Shown: positions 12,098 through 24,045 of the stretch, piece by piece | Numbering within the stretch: position 1 is the stretch's first letter | Layout of the letters: the number at the start of each line of letters is the position of its first letter | Assembly: GCA_004335635.1 (NCBI GenBank) | Contig: QAXH01005413.1 | Location: forward strand, 1 to 64,000 | Reading direction: 5' to 3' | DNA length: 64,000 nucleotides | Origin: Chloromonas sp. AAM2 | Lineage: Eukaryota > Chlorophyta > Chlorophyceae > Chlamydomonadales > Chlamydomonadaceae | The notes under the pieces: generated by a model | What the model was told of the DNA's origin: nothing | Databases searched by the model: none | The model's input: only the letters and a program-made list of their open reading frames with translations | Made by a program: the position numbers and the translations under genes

Positions 12098-14019
12098 ATG
12101 GCGTGCGACACCGCGACTGTTGCAAAGCAAGGCATCGTAGCACTGAATCTGTCCGCGGACATGACATTTGTAATGTCGGCATCCCGGAAGCAAAACAAGC
12201 ATTCAGTAGCAGCCCACGGCGTTCTCTGGACCGTGGTCTTGGCGTCTGTCGGATGCTTTGTTGTGCTCAGCTTCTCGCGGCCGACTGATTGGTGGAGTCG
12301 TGAACAGGTACAGAGGGCGTGGTGCGAACACCGATGCTTGGAATGTCTGTGCAAGTATGAATCAGACGAGGATACATGTGGTAAGCTTCAAGCCGTGTCA
12401 ACTCTGCTCACCGTAAAGCACGGACAGCCGTACTCCGGGACTGTGGCTTTAGATGTGGCTTTAGATGGGACTCTCAAGCAGCTTTCAGTAGGCATAGCCT
12501 GCAGCTGGCAATTGAGTGTAGTGAATCATCGGCACACCCCTCGCCGCATTGAGTCTTCGTCTTGGGTGCACCGTGGATTCATGTTACTCAGTCTCGTTAC
12601 TCAGTCTCGATGCGGTAAAGCACGACCCCATAGAGCGCGCACATTACAACCTTTGCCATGTGCTGATAGTCTAAGCCTGCAGACAGCCCTGAAACTGGGG
12701 TGGGGCCTGTACGGAATGCAGCTAGTGGGCTTGGGTTGGTGTGTAGCACAACTCAGGCCAGATTCCCAACACAGCCCAGAGCCTGTACGTAAGCATTCAG
12801 CAGCACGATCATCTCGGCTGTGCATGTGATGCACATCTGGGCCTCAGAGGCATACCTTGACGCCATGGGTGCTACTTCATATGTAACCATGTTATGTTGT
12901 TGAATGTTGAAGCATCCTCACACATCCAGGATTTAGACTTGAGGGCTTCAGTTCTAACACGACAATGCACGGCCGATCACACGAAGCCAACTATTGTTCT
13001 TCTTGCTGCTGTTTAGCATGTTCGCTCCCTGCTCCGGTGCAGGTCTTTGAATGGGCAAGGAGCAGAATGGGTCTGCCTCGACAGACAACGGTAAGAACTT
13101 AAATTTTTTTGAATTGCTCGCACGCACACAAGCCTATAGTCTGCTAATCTAAACACAGCTGCAGGGGACTGTGCAGCTGTACAGGGAGCAGCTTACGCAC
13201 GGGCAGTACGGTCGTAGCATTGTTGTACATGGTGTTTCGTGCATGCGAGCATCGGGCTGGTGCGGTGGTGCACATGGGGCGGGGGGGCGAGACCACTGCG
13301 GTGCATATCGCTGTACAAGGGTTCGCTTCATGGCCCCCCTGCCAATTCAACAGTGACCGCAAGAGGCATCTAGATATAAGCAGGTCTCAGGGATCATGAG
13401 CTGGTCGTGGGAGTCGGTTCTGGTGGTCCTGAAAAACACGCAGAATTGTTAGTATTTGAAAACCAAAACCAGTGTATAAATACTGACCAAATCAGTATAT
13501 AAAGCATTCCTTGTCAGTCATCTCGTTGACCCAGCCGCTCGGTCACTGCAGCCCTGAAGTTATGGCACCCCTGACCATACCACAGCCCACAACCCACAGC
13601 CCACAACGACATATCACACTTGCGTGAAGCGACACACCTGCTCCATCACATAGGTTGACCACCCGTCATATTGACCACCAAATCGGGATTCCAAACCCGG
13701 ATCATCACTCTGACCGCCCCGCAGGTCTCTTCCAGTCCTCCAAGCCCAACTCCCTTCAACCCGTACAGTACGACTATGTCAACCTGGACTGGTGCTGTTG
13801 CGTTTCCTGTAAGTGAACCCATGCTGTTGCGTTTCCTGTTAGTGAACCCATGTGTTGTTGTTGTTGTTGTTGTTGTTGAATTGTTTGTTACATCCATGGA
13901 AGTGCATCATTTTGCACGTGGGATGGTGTCCCGCAACTCAGGGACCGTAAAATCTCATATCCAAACGTAAAATAAACATTTAATACCTAAAACGCACAGT
14001 TAGGCAATGCTGTCAAGAA

Positions 14020-14059
<40 letters not shown>

Positions 14060-17000
14060 ATGTTAACCTACTGGTCACCACTGCACCCTTGTCAACAACA
14101 GCAAAGTTGACTTGAACCCACGCGTGAGGGCCATGGATGGTATGGTCTGCCCGCTCCTATGCAAGCTACATTCTTTATTATTGATACCATTTAAGCAAGA
14201 AACAAAGGGAGACAGATAGGAAGTTAGAAAGAAAGGGACGCCAGTCGGCACAAATAGGGAGGCCGAGCAGTCAACGCAAACACATCTTATTTGATGATGT
14301 CTACTTGCCCTGACGCGTCAGCAATAAGCCGTTGCAAAGAGTGTCCTGTTTGTGGGTTATGTGCTCACGAAGCTAAGAACGACCTTGAATATGCCAAGTT
14401 TCTGCGCCTTGGGCACAGGGTAGACAAAAACAGTTGATTCTGCCTCACACAACACAGAGACACACTTGAACACTTTGCTCTCATGACTGTCTGCGCCCGC
14501 TTGTCACCGCTGTGTGCTCGTCCGTTTTCGTCAGTTTCCTGCAATAGATGTGAAACTTGGACTAATTAAACGGTGAAAACGATGAACGTTGGAAAACAAA
14601 CATGATTTTGCGCCATAGAAAATGATGCACGATGCTTGACTTGTATGCAGATGACGCTTCAGTGGGGCAGTGTGCTGTTAGCTGCTCTGGCAGCAGCAGC
14701 CCTGAGGCACCTCAAGCTCAGGGAAATCACCGCACCACCTGTGACCGAAGCGCCTACTCAGGACGATGGCACAGGCCTGGCCACAGTGGACTTGGTGGAA
14801 ACACGCAAGTCAAGCCTTCAGCGATTTCTGGCATATGTACCGGCGGGTATATGCAAGGTTGGTGGCAAGGTGTTTGGGGCCTGGACTTGCATGCTTGTTG
14901 TAAAGCAGCACAGCTTGGGAATGTAACGATGCACAAAGCACCATTTGAATGAGCAAGCTGAACGTTCAAGTCAACGTCTAAGCCTATTTCAAGCACAAGT
15001 TTGCGAGCGGACAACAGCCAAAGGGAGAGCTGCTGTCCTGTAGAGGTACTTGGCTTACGAGGAGGGAGTGCACACCATGAAGCACGTCCAACGCAAACAT
15101 CAACTACTTGCGCAAATTGCAAAAGTTTCTCCTATCTTACACGGGCCGATGTGCCAAAGACAATCATAAATCAAATGTACAGTGGGCTTAACACGGACAA
15201 TGGTCGTCACGCGCTGACCGGCGTCCTCTGATTTTATGCTTTGACCATGTTGCGTCTATTGTCAAGTATCACAGACCGAATCGTATCTACTACTTCCACT
15301 TTTACCAGTATTATATGTTATTTATATTATCACTACATCCCTTGCCATGTTTCTACAGGTCTGGCGCATGCTTGGCGCCCCCATGCAGCCCACCCGTTTC
15401 TGGTTTCGTTGGTGTGGTGGCCTGAGCGGCCGGGAGGCAGCCCTGGTGTTTGTGTGGTTCGGCCTCACAGCCACCCACCTATTCTACAACCTGAACAGAC
15501 TGCTGTATGGGGATCAAGGTGAGTGTCTAGCTGCCCTTTGAGGTATTGTGTCTAGCTGCATTACAGTGAATCAAACCATGATAATCCATGGTGATGACGT
15601 GGGGTGCTGCTTGTTGTAGATCAGCCGTATGGCCATACTATGACCTGCTTATAAAGCCAGCGGCAGGAGTCAAGTCGTAAGCCGTGAAATTACATGCATC
15701 TGTTTTGACAGCAACCTCGCAAATGCCAACAGCTGGACTGATTGCAATGCGGGTAATCCCGCCCCATATGATAACCCCATTTGTTACAGACGGCTTAATT
15801 TGGTTGCAAGCACGGCACCAATAATGTTGTTTGCTTGCACATGCCTTGTGCAGCTGTCCAAATGCTCGCACATTCTATGATGTACAGCCACGTGTACGCA
15901 TGTGGCAAGGCCTTTGGGTGAGTTACAATCACCAGGCAACCAACCGCCTTCCAACCGCTTCCCAACTGTCTCCCAGCCAGCACCAACCGCCACTCCACTG
16001 CACTACCGCTGTGCCTCAAATGGTCAGCAGTGCGCGCAGCAGTAGTTTAGTGCCTTCATTTGAGCGCAAGGATTAACACTATTGAACAGGCAAGTGTAGG
16101 AGAAAATGTGGCACTGCCCTCATTGATGGGTACACCTAGACGCAAGAGCTTGCTACAGAGGGAAGGGATTGAAACCCCTGTTCGTTTGCTATGCGGCCTG
16201 GGCCTTTGAAGGGCAAAAGTCTACGCTAAGGAGTCTTGTCTGACGGATCATCGCAAGGCGCCAACAGTGACAAGCCTGAGAGTATGCAGGCCTGCATCAT
16301 ATACACGGACACACTGGTTCACCACGTCTGGCACATTCTGCTCAGTTTTCATTACTCGATATTCTTTTCCCATAGTGACCCCAACAGTGCTGCATGTCTT
16401 GAACGCAAACGTTTCCCTCGCTTCCCTACTGCGGATGCAAGAAACGACCGGTATCTTTGTAAATCTGCCTTTCACGAGCGCAGGTTAAAGTGTGATCTGA
16501 GAGTCTGATTTGAGAGCAGGTTGCAAGTGTGATCTGAGTGTCTGATCTGGGAGCAGGTTGCAAGTCTGATGCCTACCTAAGCGCATCACCAGGGCCCACT
16601 CTAACTGTCCATGTGACTGCCCCGTTGCTCGTGCAGTCAGACTCTGCGTGTCATGGTGATGCTCATGTCGTTCCCCATCGCCCGCTCGTCCTTCCTCCAG
16701 TGGCTCACGGGCCTGGACCACCCCTCGCTGGTCAAGTACCACAGGTAGGGGACAAACGAGCTCAGACCATGTCCATGTTGTTGGTTGTTCTTCTGTTGTT
16801 GTTGTTGTTGTGGTGGTGGTGGTGGTGGTGGTGGTAGTGAGTGAGTGAGTGAATGGGTGTGCTTTTACATCTGTATCGTCCGTCAAGTCGTACAGAAGAT
16901 GGTGGTGATGGTTGTACATGGCCTTGAGTCCCGAGAGGATTGCTCAGAAATGGGTAGGAAAACAATCCGCACAACTTTTAAATGCACCATTGCACCAACA

Positions 17001-20000
17001 ATAAATGCACATCAGCTTGATCTGGAGTGCTGGCCAGTCACCACCGCTTATTATTTTATCGCTTTATGATTTTTTTTGCATGTTTTTTTGGCCATGCAGG
17101 TGGTTGGCGTGGGGCGCTGGCACCGGCATGCTTGCCCACTCCATCACCTACTTAGTGTTATGGGGAGCAAACGGCGAGCTGAAGCACCAGCTGTCATGGA
17201 GTGACTCGGTGGGTGGCGAGGCAGACATGCTGATTACACCAGGAGGGGCCAAAGGCCAGGCAGTCAGCCAGAGGTGGTCACTCCTACTGTTCATTGACAG
17301 CCCAGCGCATCTAGCGTGCCATCCGCATTCATTCATTCATTCATTCATTCATTCATTCATTCATTCATTCATTCATTCATTCATTCATTCGTCTGCAAGT
17401 AACCAGGCATGGTGAGTAGCTGAAGGTTGTACCAACAATAAAATAGCAATGACTGGAGGTAGGCTACTACTACTCAATACCACTAAGTAATGCTATTTGT
17501 AGTACCAATTAGTGCGTGACTAGGGAACATGCATACATGGCTCGTGTTTGGAACTAAGTCTCTCCTTATACACATTTCCAACTCACCAAACGCCGAGTCA
17601 TGATGCTCAGCCCGTGTGTCCAGTGAATAACACAACAAGACGTGACATGCCTCTGGGGTAGGCAAAGCTAACCTGGTCATTCCTTTACAAACGTTTCGTT
17701 TAGGCAGGCAGGCAAGCAGGCAGGCGGGCGAGCTAAAACAATTCCGTAGGCACTGCAAGTACGAACACATGCATCTCTACAGATGTCTATTTAGCACCGC
17801 ACCGTAAACTGTAAACTAGTGAGTCTATTTTTGTAAATCTGACCTGATTACGTGGTCGCTAATCCGCGACGGGGAGTTATCATTGCCGGTGTGGCCGGTG
17901 TGACCTTGACTCTTACCGACTGCGCACCTTGTGCGTTTGTTCGTGCAGCTCACTCAGCGAAATACCATGGGCCTGGTGGCCCTGCTGGCTGCGCTGGCGA
18001 TGATATGCACCTCAACCCAGTGGTTTCGCAAGAAGCATTTCTGGGTGAGTGCGTTGGCAAGAGCATAGCTGCTTAACCTGCAGGGAGCTGCTCGCATGCT
18101 CGTCTTATTCTATCTTCGCATGCATGCACAACTCCATCTTCTCACCCTGCTGGGTGTGCCAGAAACGGAAGCAGGTGCACGTGGTGCTTGCACGTGGTCC
18201 TGCGTTGGCATGGCATGGCATTCGAGCAACTGAGCAGGCTTGCTTGTTGTTTTTCAAGTGTGTCTCACACCATTTCGGTTGCTCTTGTAATCCCCAGGCA
18301 GACGTATTACAGGTTATTGGAGAAATGAGCAGGCATGCAAATTGTATAGGGAAAAACGAAAATCAGGCTGTGCGTCTGGTGCTCGGCAGGTGTTCTACAA
18401 GGTTCACATCCTGGGCTTCATCGTGTTCACCCTGGCCGTGTTGATGCACTGCAACAACCTGATTCAATGGGGCTTTCCCGCCCTCGTGCTGTACGGACTG
18501 GACAGGGCCTTCAGGTGAATGCACGAGTGTTGTTTCCTAGCATTGTTCGTCGTTTCCTAACATTGTTTGTCGTTTCCCATCGTACACGTTTAGTCCACAT
18601 CGTAAACATCATATATTCAGTTTGTATTGGACTTCATTAAAAACAGATACCACATGACGAAATGGGCCAAAACTGCAAAGAAACTGACTCAGAAACCGAT
18701 AGTTCGACGAAGAAACCAACGCTACTGGACTTCCCGCACAGCAGAGCATGGGATTACAATCGATCGACATCGTTGCAAGCTCCAACTGCATTCACAAGCA
18801 GGGAGCGAACCAAGCTCGCCCAACCAGCATGTGGAGGGGACTGCGGCACACAGAGACAGTACACAGAGAATTCCGCAACCAGCTTCGTAAAAATCCTCAA
18901 AGTTTGACCTCAAGTGATCACAGAAAACCTGAGGTTTATAAAACCGATATATTCAAAGGTGGCAAAAGTGGTGTCTGCCTTGCAGCTCAAGCTCCAGGCG
19001 CTATGTACAATGTACAGGCAAACCCTGTAGGACTAGTGCACACCAGTGCTAAAACCTGTGCTGGATGGCTCAGTGATGCCGTTCCAACTGCCAAAGAGTG
19101 CAAAAATTCCGAGGTTCCTAAGAGCGAAAAACTCAAACAGCCAGAAAGCTGATTTGTAACTGTTGTTTACCACAGGGTTCCGAAAACTTCGAACATTATT
19201 ATTGCTGGTAGTGAAAGGTAGTGGCCACCCCTTGGGTCGGTATCCTGTCCCCAAACCGCGTTGGGCCTGAACGTCTCGACCTTCCTGCAACTTGAATTGT
19301 TTTGAAAGCTATTGTGTAGGGTTGTTTTAAATCGTATTGAAAGACCCTCCGATACGTATCCGATACGTATCCGATACGTAACACGTATCGAAATGCGTAT
19401 CGAAACTTACACGTGACCGTTACTACCCCTTCTAGGTTTCCGTTCGGCCTGAAACTTTGCCAATGACATCCTTGCATGTAATGCAGATGCCCTGCCCTGT
19501 CTTGTGCAGTTCCGACATGTCTTGCCACTACATTTCATCACATGAGTGTCCCCAGCCCGTTCGCGGAGGGGTGCATGCTCGTCCAGGGTTGTAATATGTA
19601 TCGAATTTTGGCCATTATGGCATATCGAAAGGGCACTTTTGGCCATGATGCGTATCGGATACATATCCGATACGTATCGCATTTTGATACGGATGCGTAT
19701 CGCATTTTGATACGGATACGCCATGGCACAGCCCTACTATTGTGTTATGCAGGTACTGGCAACTGGCCAGCAACTGGGTGCTGCTGGAGAAGGATGACTA
19801 TGACATTGACGATGACATCCTTACGATGTACCTCAACTATGTGAGTGCTGCAAGCTGCGAAACCACAGTACCTGCAGAAAGCCGTACAATGATGATCACG
19901 ATGGTAGGTGCACGTTCGTACGAACTTGACATGGCCTTGGCTCTCAATATAGAACATCATATGGTAAGCTTGCTTGCGTGTTCGCGTCTGTTGCTGAGTT

Positions 20001-20883
20001 TACATGCACATACAGCAGCCATGCTTTCGTGCTCAACCTCGTACCCTGGAAGGCTATTCGGAGGCTATACTTCCGAGGCTAGTCTATCTATCGCCAGTTT
20101 GCTTCCTCTTGACTGCTGTCTTGCTAGTAACTGACAAATCCACCCGTCCTGCACAGCTGCCTTTGAGTAGTCTTGAAACTTCAGAGGCTATTGTAGGGTG
20201 GTTCAGGGTCCTAAACAGTAGCCCGTTTCTGAGTGCACTTTTGATCAGTTGGTCACTGGTCTGAAGAGCCACCACACCACATCATATGAATGGCCGGCAG
20301 TAGAGCACCCCGATCTGCATGGCCAACTGGACAGACCCCTTCCATGCTGTGCATGTGCAGACCAATGCAGCGCCCATCCTGCCGGGGCAGGTGGTGTACC
20401 TCCGCTGCCCTTCCATTTCACTCTTTGAGTCGCACCCCTTCTCAGTGGCAGATATACTGGACGAGCCTGTGGCTGGAAACGACCAGAAGGGCTGCATCCG
20501 AGTGACGGTGCACATACGAGTGAGGGGCCCCTGGACCACCAGGCTGAAACGACTCATGAAGAAAGGAATCACAATTCGACTACAGGTAGGCTGGCCTGCC
20601 ATACTTGTGTCTGGCTGCCTTCTTTGGTGATCAAAAGAGCAAATCAACGCTGAATGAGTTGAATGCAAGGTGCTCTACAGCTGCAAACTCGGTTTCATTT
20701 ACCGTTTTTGTAAATCATGTATTTCAAAAGGAAATGGAAAGGACATAGTTTTTGCGCAACAACACATCACCAATTGCAATTGAATACGATGCCAACAGGC
20801 TGTTTTGTCAACCCACTTCGTTGTCCACAATGACATGTACAGCCTGCCTTTTACTTCCACACGACTGTCTGTCCCGTGTCAAC

Positions 20884-20944
<61 letters not shown>

Positions 20945-20987
20945 GCCTGTCTCTGTCTGTCTGCCTGTCTCTCTCTGTCTGTCTGTC

Positions 20988-21052
<65 letters not shown>

Positions 21053-24045
21053 GACTTATATTACGTTTCCCTGGGACTTGTGTGCATCCATGCAGATTGA
21101 GGGCCCTTACCACACTCAAGTGGAAGCCAAGCCAGAGAGCAAGGTGGTCGTCATTGTGGCAGGCGGCATAGGGGTAAGCGAATGTTGTTGTTGCTACATG
21201 GTCTTTAGTCCGGGTAGGGCTGCTCAGCGGGGGAAGGGGGAACAAGGAAACTGACAACAGTCCAGTCAAATGAGTGGATGAGAGTCATAAGGACACAGCA
21301 CACGGGTCTTTGTTTGAGTTCATTTGAATCATATGGGCACTGGACACATCGCTTCGTTGAGGCGGGCAGGCAAACAATATTGCCGTTCTTCTCACACTCC
21401 GGTCATATTGCGCCTTTTTGGGAAATCAAGTGCATAACTGACTATACTCAAGTACAGCTACACAAAGCCCTGGTTGGATATGGTGGCACCTCGTTGCACG
21501 TTGTGGTTTATCCCCTTGGCTGCGTGCTCAGATCACACCCGTTCTGGGCTTGCTGCGGCGGTATGCCCGGATGGCCGCAGCATGCGATCGATGGAGCATG
21601 AGAGTCAACGGTCCTGGCATCCATCCCCAGCCGCCTCCTTGTCCCCCTCGTGTCTACTTGGTGTGGTCATCCCGTGGCCTTGCCGAACTCCGGCTACTGC
21701 GGGAGGAGTTGATGTGCACGGACTTGCCGGAAACTCCTAATCTCGACACCATCCCCCGGGCAACGCTCCACCAACTGACGCTTCAACAGTTTGCGTCAGG
21801 AGATGCGCCCGAGGAAGAAAACAGCGACCTGCCAAGCCCCAAAATACCGGCCATTCATGGTTGGGATCTAGCTGCGTATGAAGCGGACAGGACTTCAACA
21901 TTTGATCGGTATTCAGCGGTGCACAGGCCCTCGGCAATGGCCTTCAGCTCAGCGGCACGGAGCAGCCAGAGGACCAGCCCGGGGACGGTTGAAGCGGCTG
22001 AGCACGTGGTGATTGAGCGGCACAGCAGTGTGCACGTGCCTGGCGCAGCAGCACGCAGCAGCAGCCAGAGAACAAGCCCAGGAACGGTTGATGCAGCTGA
22101 GCAACTGCTGGTTGAGCGCCGCAGCAGCCTACAGGTTCCACTGGCCGTTTTTTCGTACACAACACTCGGTTCTGGAGCCTCCAGAATCCGCACCTCGAGC
22201 GTCCCCGGGGTTTTACCCCGCATCTCACGAGCACCATCTGTCGCAGGCTCGATTGCTGGAGATTTTGAGACGTTGATTGGCGCACAGTCCTTCCTGCTCA
22301 CAAGCCTGCACTATACCGGAAAGCAGATGCAGCAGCCTGCAGAGCGTGCATCAGTGGACGCCGCGAGGCAACCAGTGCGGCGGAGCGCACCCAGCGCGCC
22401 AGCCTCAGCCCTGCTTCAAGCCGTGGAGCGTAGTCGTCTTCTGGAACACCGTCGATCCGCTGTAGAGCCCCTCAGCCTGATAAACCGTACCGCATCAATG
22501 CTTGTGGCAAGCCCCAGCAGGCTTGGCCAACCCCAGCGGCCGAGTCCTGCAACACCCACCGCGCAGCCTGACTCGGAGCAAGCCACAGCACCTGTAACGG
22601 GCGTTGGGTGGGAAGCAGAGCGAGCCACAGCATCACTAGTCGAGATTGAAGCAAATCAAGTGACGCAGGCGGAACGAGCCACAGCGCCTTCCCAATTGCT
22701 GGCACCAGCACCAGACGGAGCCAGTCTGCATGGTAATTCTCGTCATGCCGTGGCGTCTCATCCTGAAGACGGAGCCTCCGGACCAGCACAGGACCACACC
22801 CGTCATGGCGCGACCATGCAGCTCACTGAAAGGCCATCCGATCGAACCACGGGCCAAACCACAGATCGAGCCACAGGCCCTGAATTGCTACGCCAACCAT
22901 TGGAAGAGCCCGGTGACATCTATTGTGGACTCGTCGACACACAGCTAGACCTACCTGAGCTTGGTGACATCAAGCACAATGCTTTTGAAGAGCATCTGCC
23001 AACGGATGGCGAGGAGCGCTCACGTCTGTTGGTCGCACACCCGATGGCAACGCCTTGGCTTTACGCGGTGTGCGTGATGCTTAGCTTTGCCGGGGCTTGG
23101 GCCGGCTTGCTCACGGCAGACCACTTCACTGACCGCATCGACAGCAATTTAGTGGTAGGTTGAGAGATGCCCGAACCTCGCTGCTAAACCCTGCCCAAAC
23201 TAGCACGTGATCACGATTGAAGTTTGAGGCGACCTTGTCTCTTCCTTGCACTGATCCAATACTTGTGTTACCTTTCACACAATCAGTTCTCATGCCTGTT
23301 GCCTCAGGTGGGCGCTCTACAATGGGCATGCATGAGCAGTGGCTCGATCTTGCCACCCTTAGGTTTCCTCGCTCTGCTGGGCTTTCTGCGACTGGCCGTT
23401 GGTGTGTCCGGGGGTGGCGACTGGCACATGTTTGTGTGCTTTGAGAGCACAAAACCGTCAGGAAACAGCGTGCTGTCGCCCTTCAGTTTCACTGGGGCAT
23501 CTGTCTCCAAACGCTGGCTGTCTGGGGCTTGGGTGCGCCAAACAACTTGCTCCGCTGCAGAGCTTGGCGAGCTTGGTCTGGCTCATGCTCCAAGAGCACA
23601 TTCGGTTGGCGTGGCCTTGCGGCCCCCCGCGCACATGGCAAACCGTAGCGCTAGTTTCTGCCTGCTCGACAAAGTCGACGCTAGTAGTCCAGGTCGGACC
23701 GGCCCCGATGCGTCCCCGCATCGCAAACGTGTCGTTCCACCTCGGCGCAAGCGGTTGCCGACGCGCGCGCACTCCTTCAACAGCTCTACATGGGAAGAGG
23801 TAGTCCAAGACGCAAAGCATGCGCTGATGGGCCGTGTGCCCAACGTTCCTTGCGACGTCACGTTTGGAAGGCCTGATATCGCGGCTTTGCTGGAACGGGT
23901 GCGGGAGCAGAACCCTGATGTGCGGGAGGTGGATGTTTTGGTCGCAGGGCCTGATGGTCTCAGCGAGAAGGTGCTCGAGTTGTGCTCAAAAATGCCTAAG
24001 GCTGGCATGCGATTTGTATACAAGCAAGTAGCACACCACGCGTAG
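12098..24045 (+). CDS. FRO/NOX-family ferric-chelate reductase (flavocytochrome b type)
   Basis: Exons: 12098-12380, 13017-13090, 13165-13210, 13725-13801 (or 13808), 14651-14857, 15359-15518, 15854-15917, 16637-16744, 17100-17208, 17949-18044, 18390-18514, 19753-19840, 20361-20585, 21096-21173, 21532-23154 and 23308-24045; about 1366 residues. An N-terminal membrane anchor is followed by a multi-span core. Two HX13H pairs (about His339/His353 and His414/His428) would bind two hemes. HPFS (504-507) is the FAD site, and GPY (557-559) with VAGGIGITP (575-583) form the NADPH site. Electrons would pass from NADPH through FAD and heme across the membrane to Fe(III). The C-terminal domain holds a low-complexity insert of about 450 residues and two extra membrane segments; extra C-terminal membrane segments also occur in plant FRO proteins. 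The terminal CGP motif reads AGP (about 1334-1336). The exon 4-5 join is unresolved: the strong donor at 13809 gives the wrong phase, a weaker one at 13802 the right one. The exon 3 donor (GTCGTA) is weak. Confidence 0.88.
13854..13878. repeat. (GTT)n microsatellite
   Basis: Run of about eight GTT units in a ferric reductase intron. Just upstream, a 25-base sequence containing the exon 4 donor is duplicated in tandem. Confidence 0.9.
14021..14059. repeat. (GTT)n microsatellite
   Basis: About 13 GTT units in the same ferric reductase intron as the run at 13854. Confidence 0.95.
16785..16837. repeat. (GTT)n-(GGT)n compound microsatellite
   Basis: A TTG/GTT run passes directly into a GGT run, in the intron after the ferric reductase exon at 16637-16744. 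Confidence 0.9.
17326..17390. repeat. (ATTC)n microsatellite
   Basis: About 16 perfect ATTC units in a ferric reductase intron. Confidence 0.95.
19345..19725. repeat. GATACGTATC-rich inverted cluster
   Basis: The left block (19345-19415) and the right block (about 19595-19725) are built from CGATACGTATC-type words and are roughly inverted copies of each other. They flank a GC-richer middle of about 180 bases. The layout resembles a foldback element or MITE inside the intron before the exon at 19753. No terminal target-site duplication was identified. Confidence 0.6.
20884..21051. repeat. (TCTG)n microsatellite
   Basis: About 165 bases of TCTG with a few TCTC interruptions, ending 45 bases before the acceptor of the NADPH-site exon at 21096. 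It is the longest microsatellite in the window. Confidence 0.97.

Noticed and set aside
20805..21269. ORFs of Ser-Val-Cys-Leu or Asp-Arg-Gln-Thr repeats on both strands
   Set aside because: They translate the TCTG microsatellite, which has no stop in several frames.
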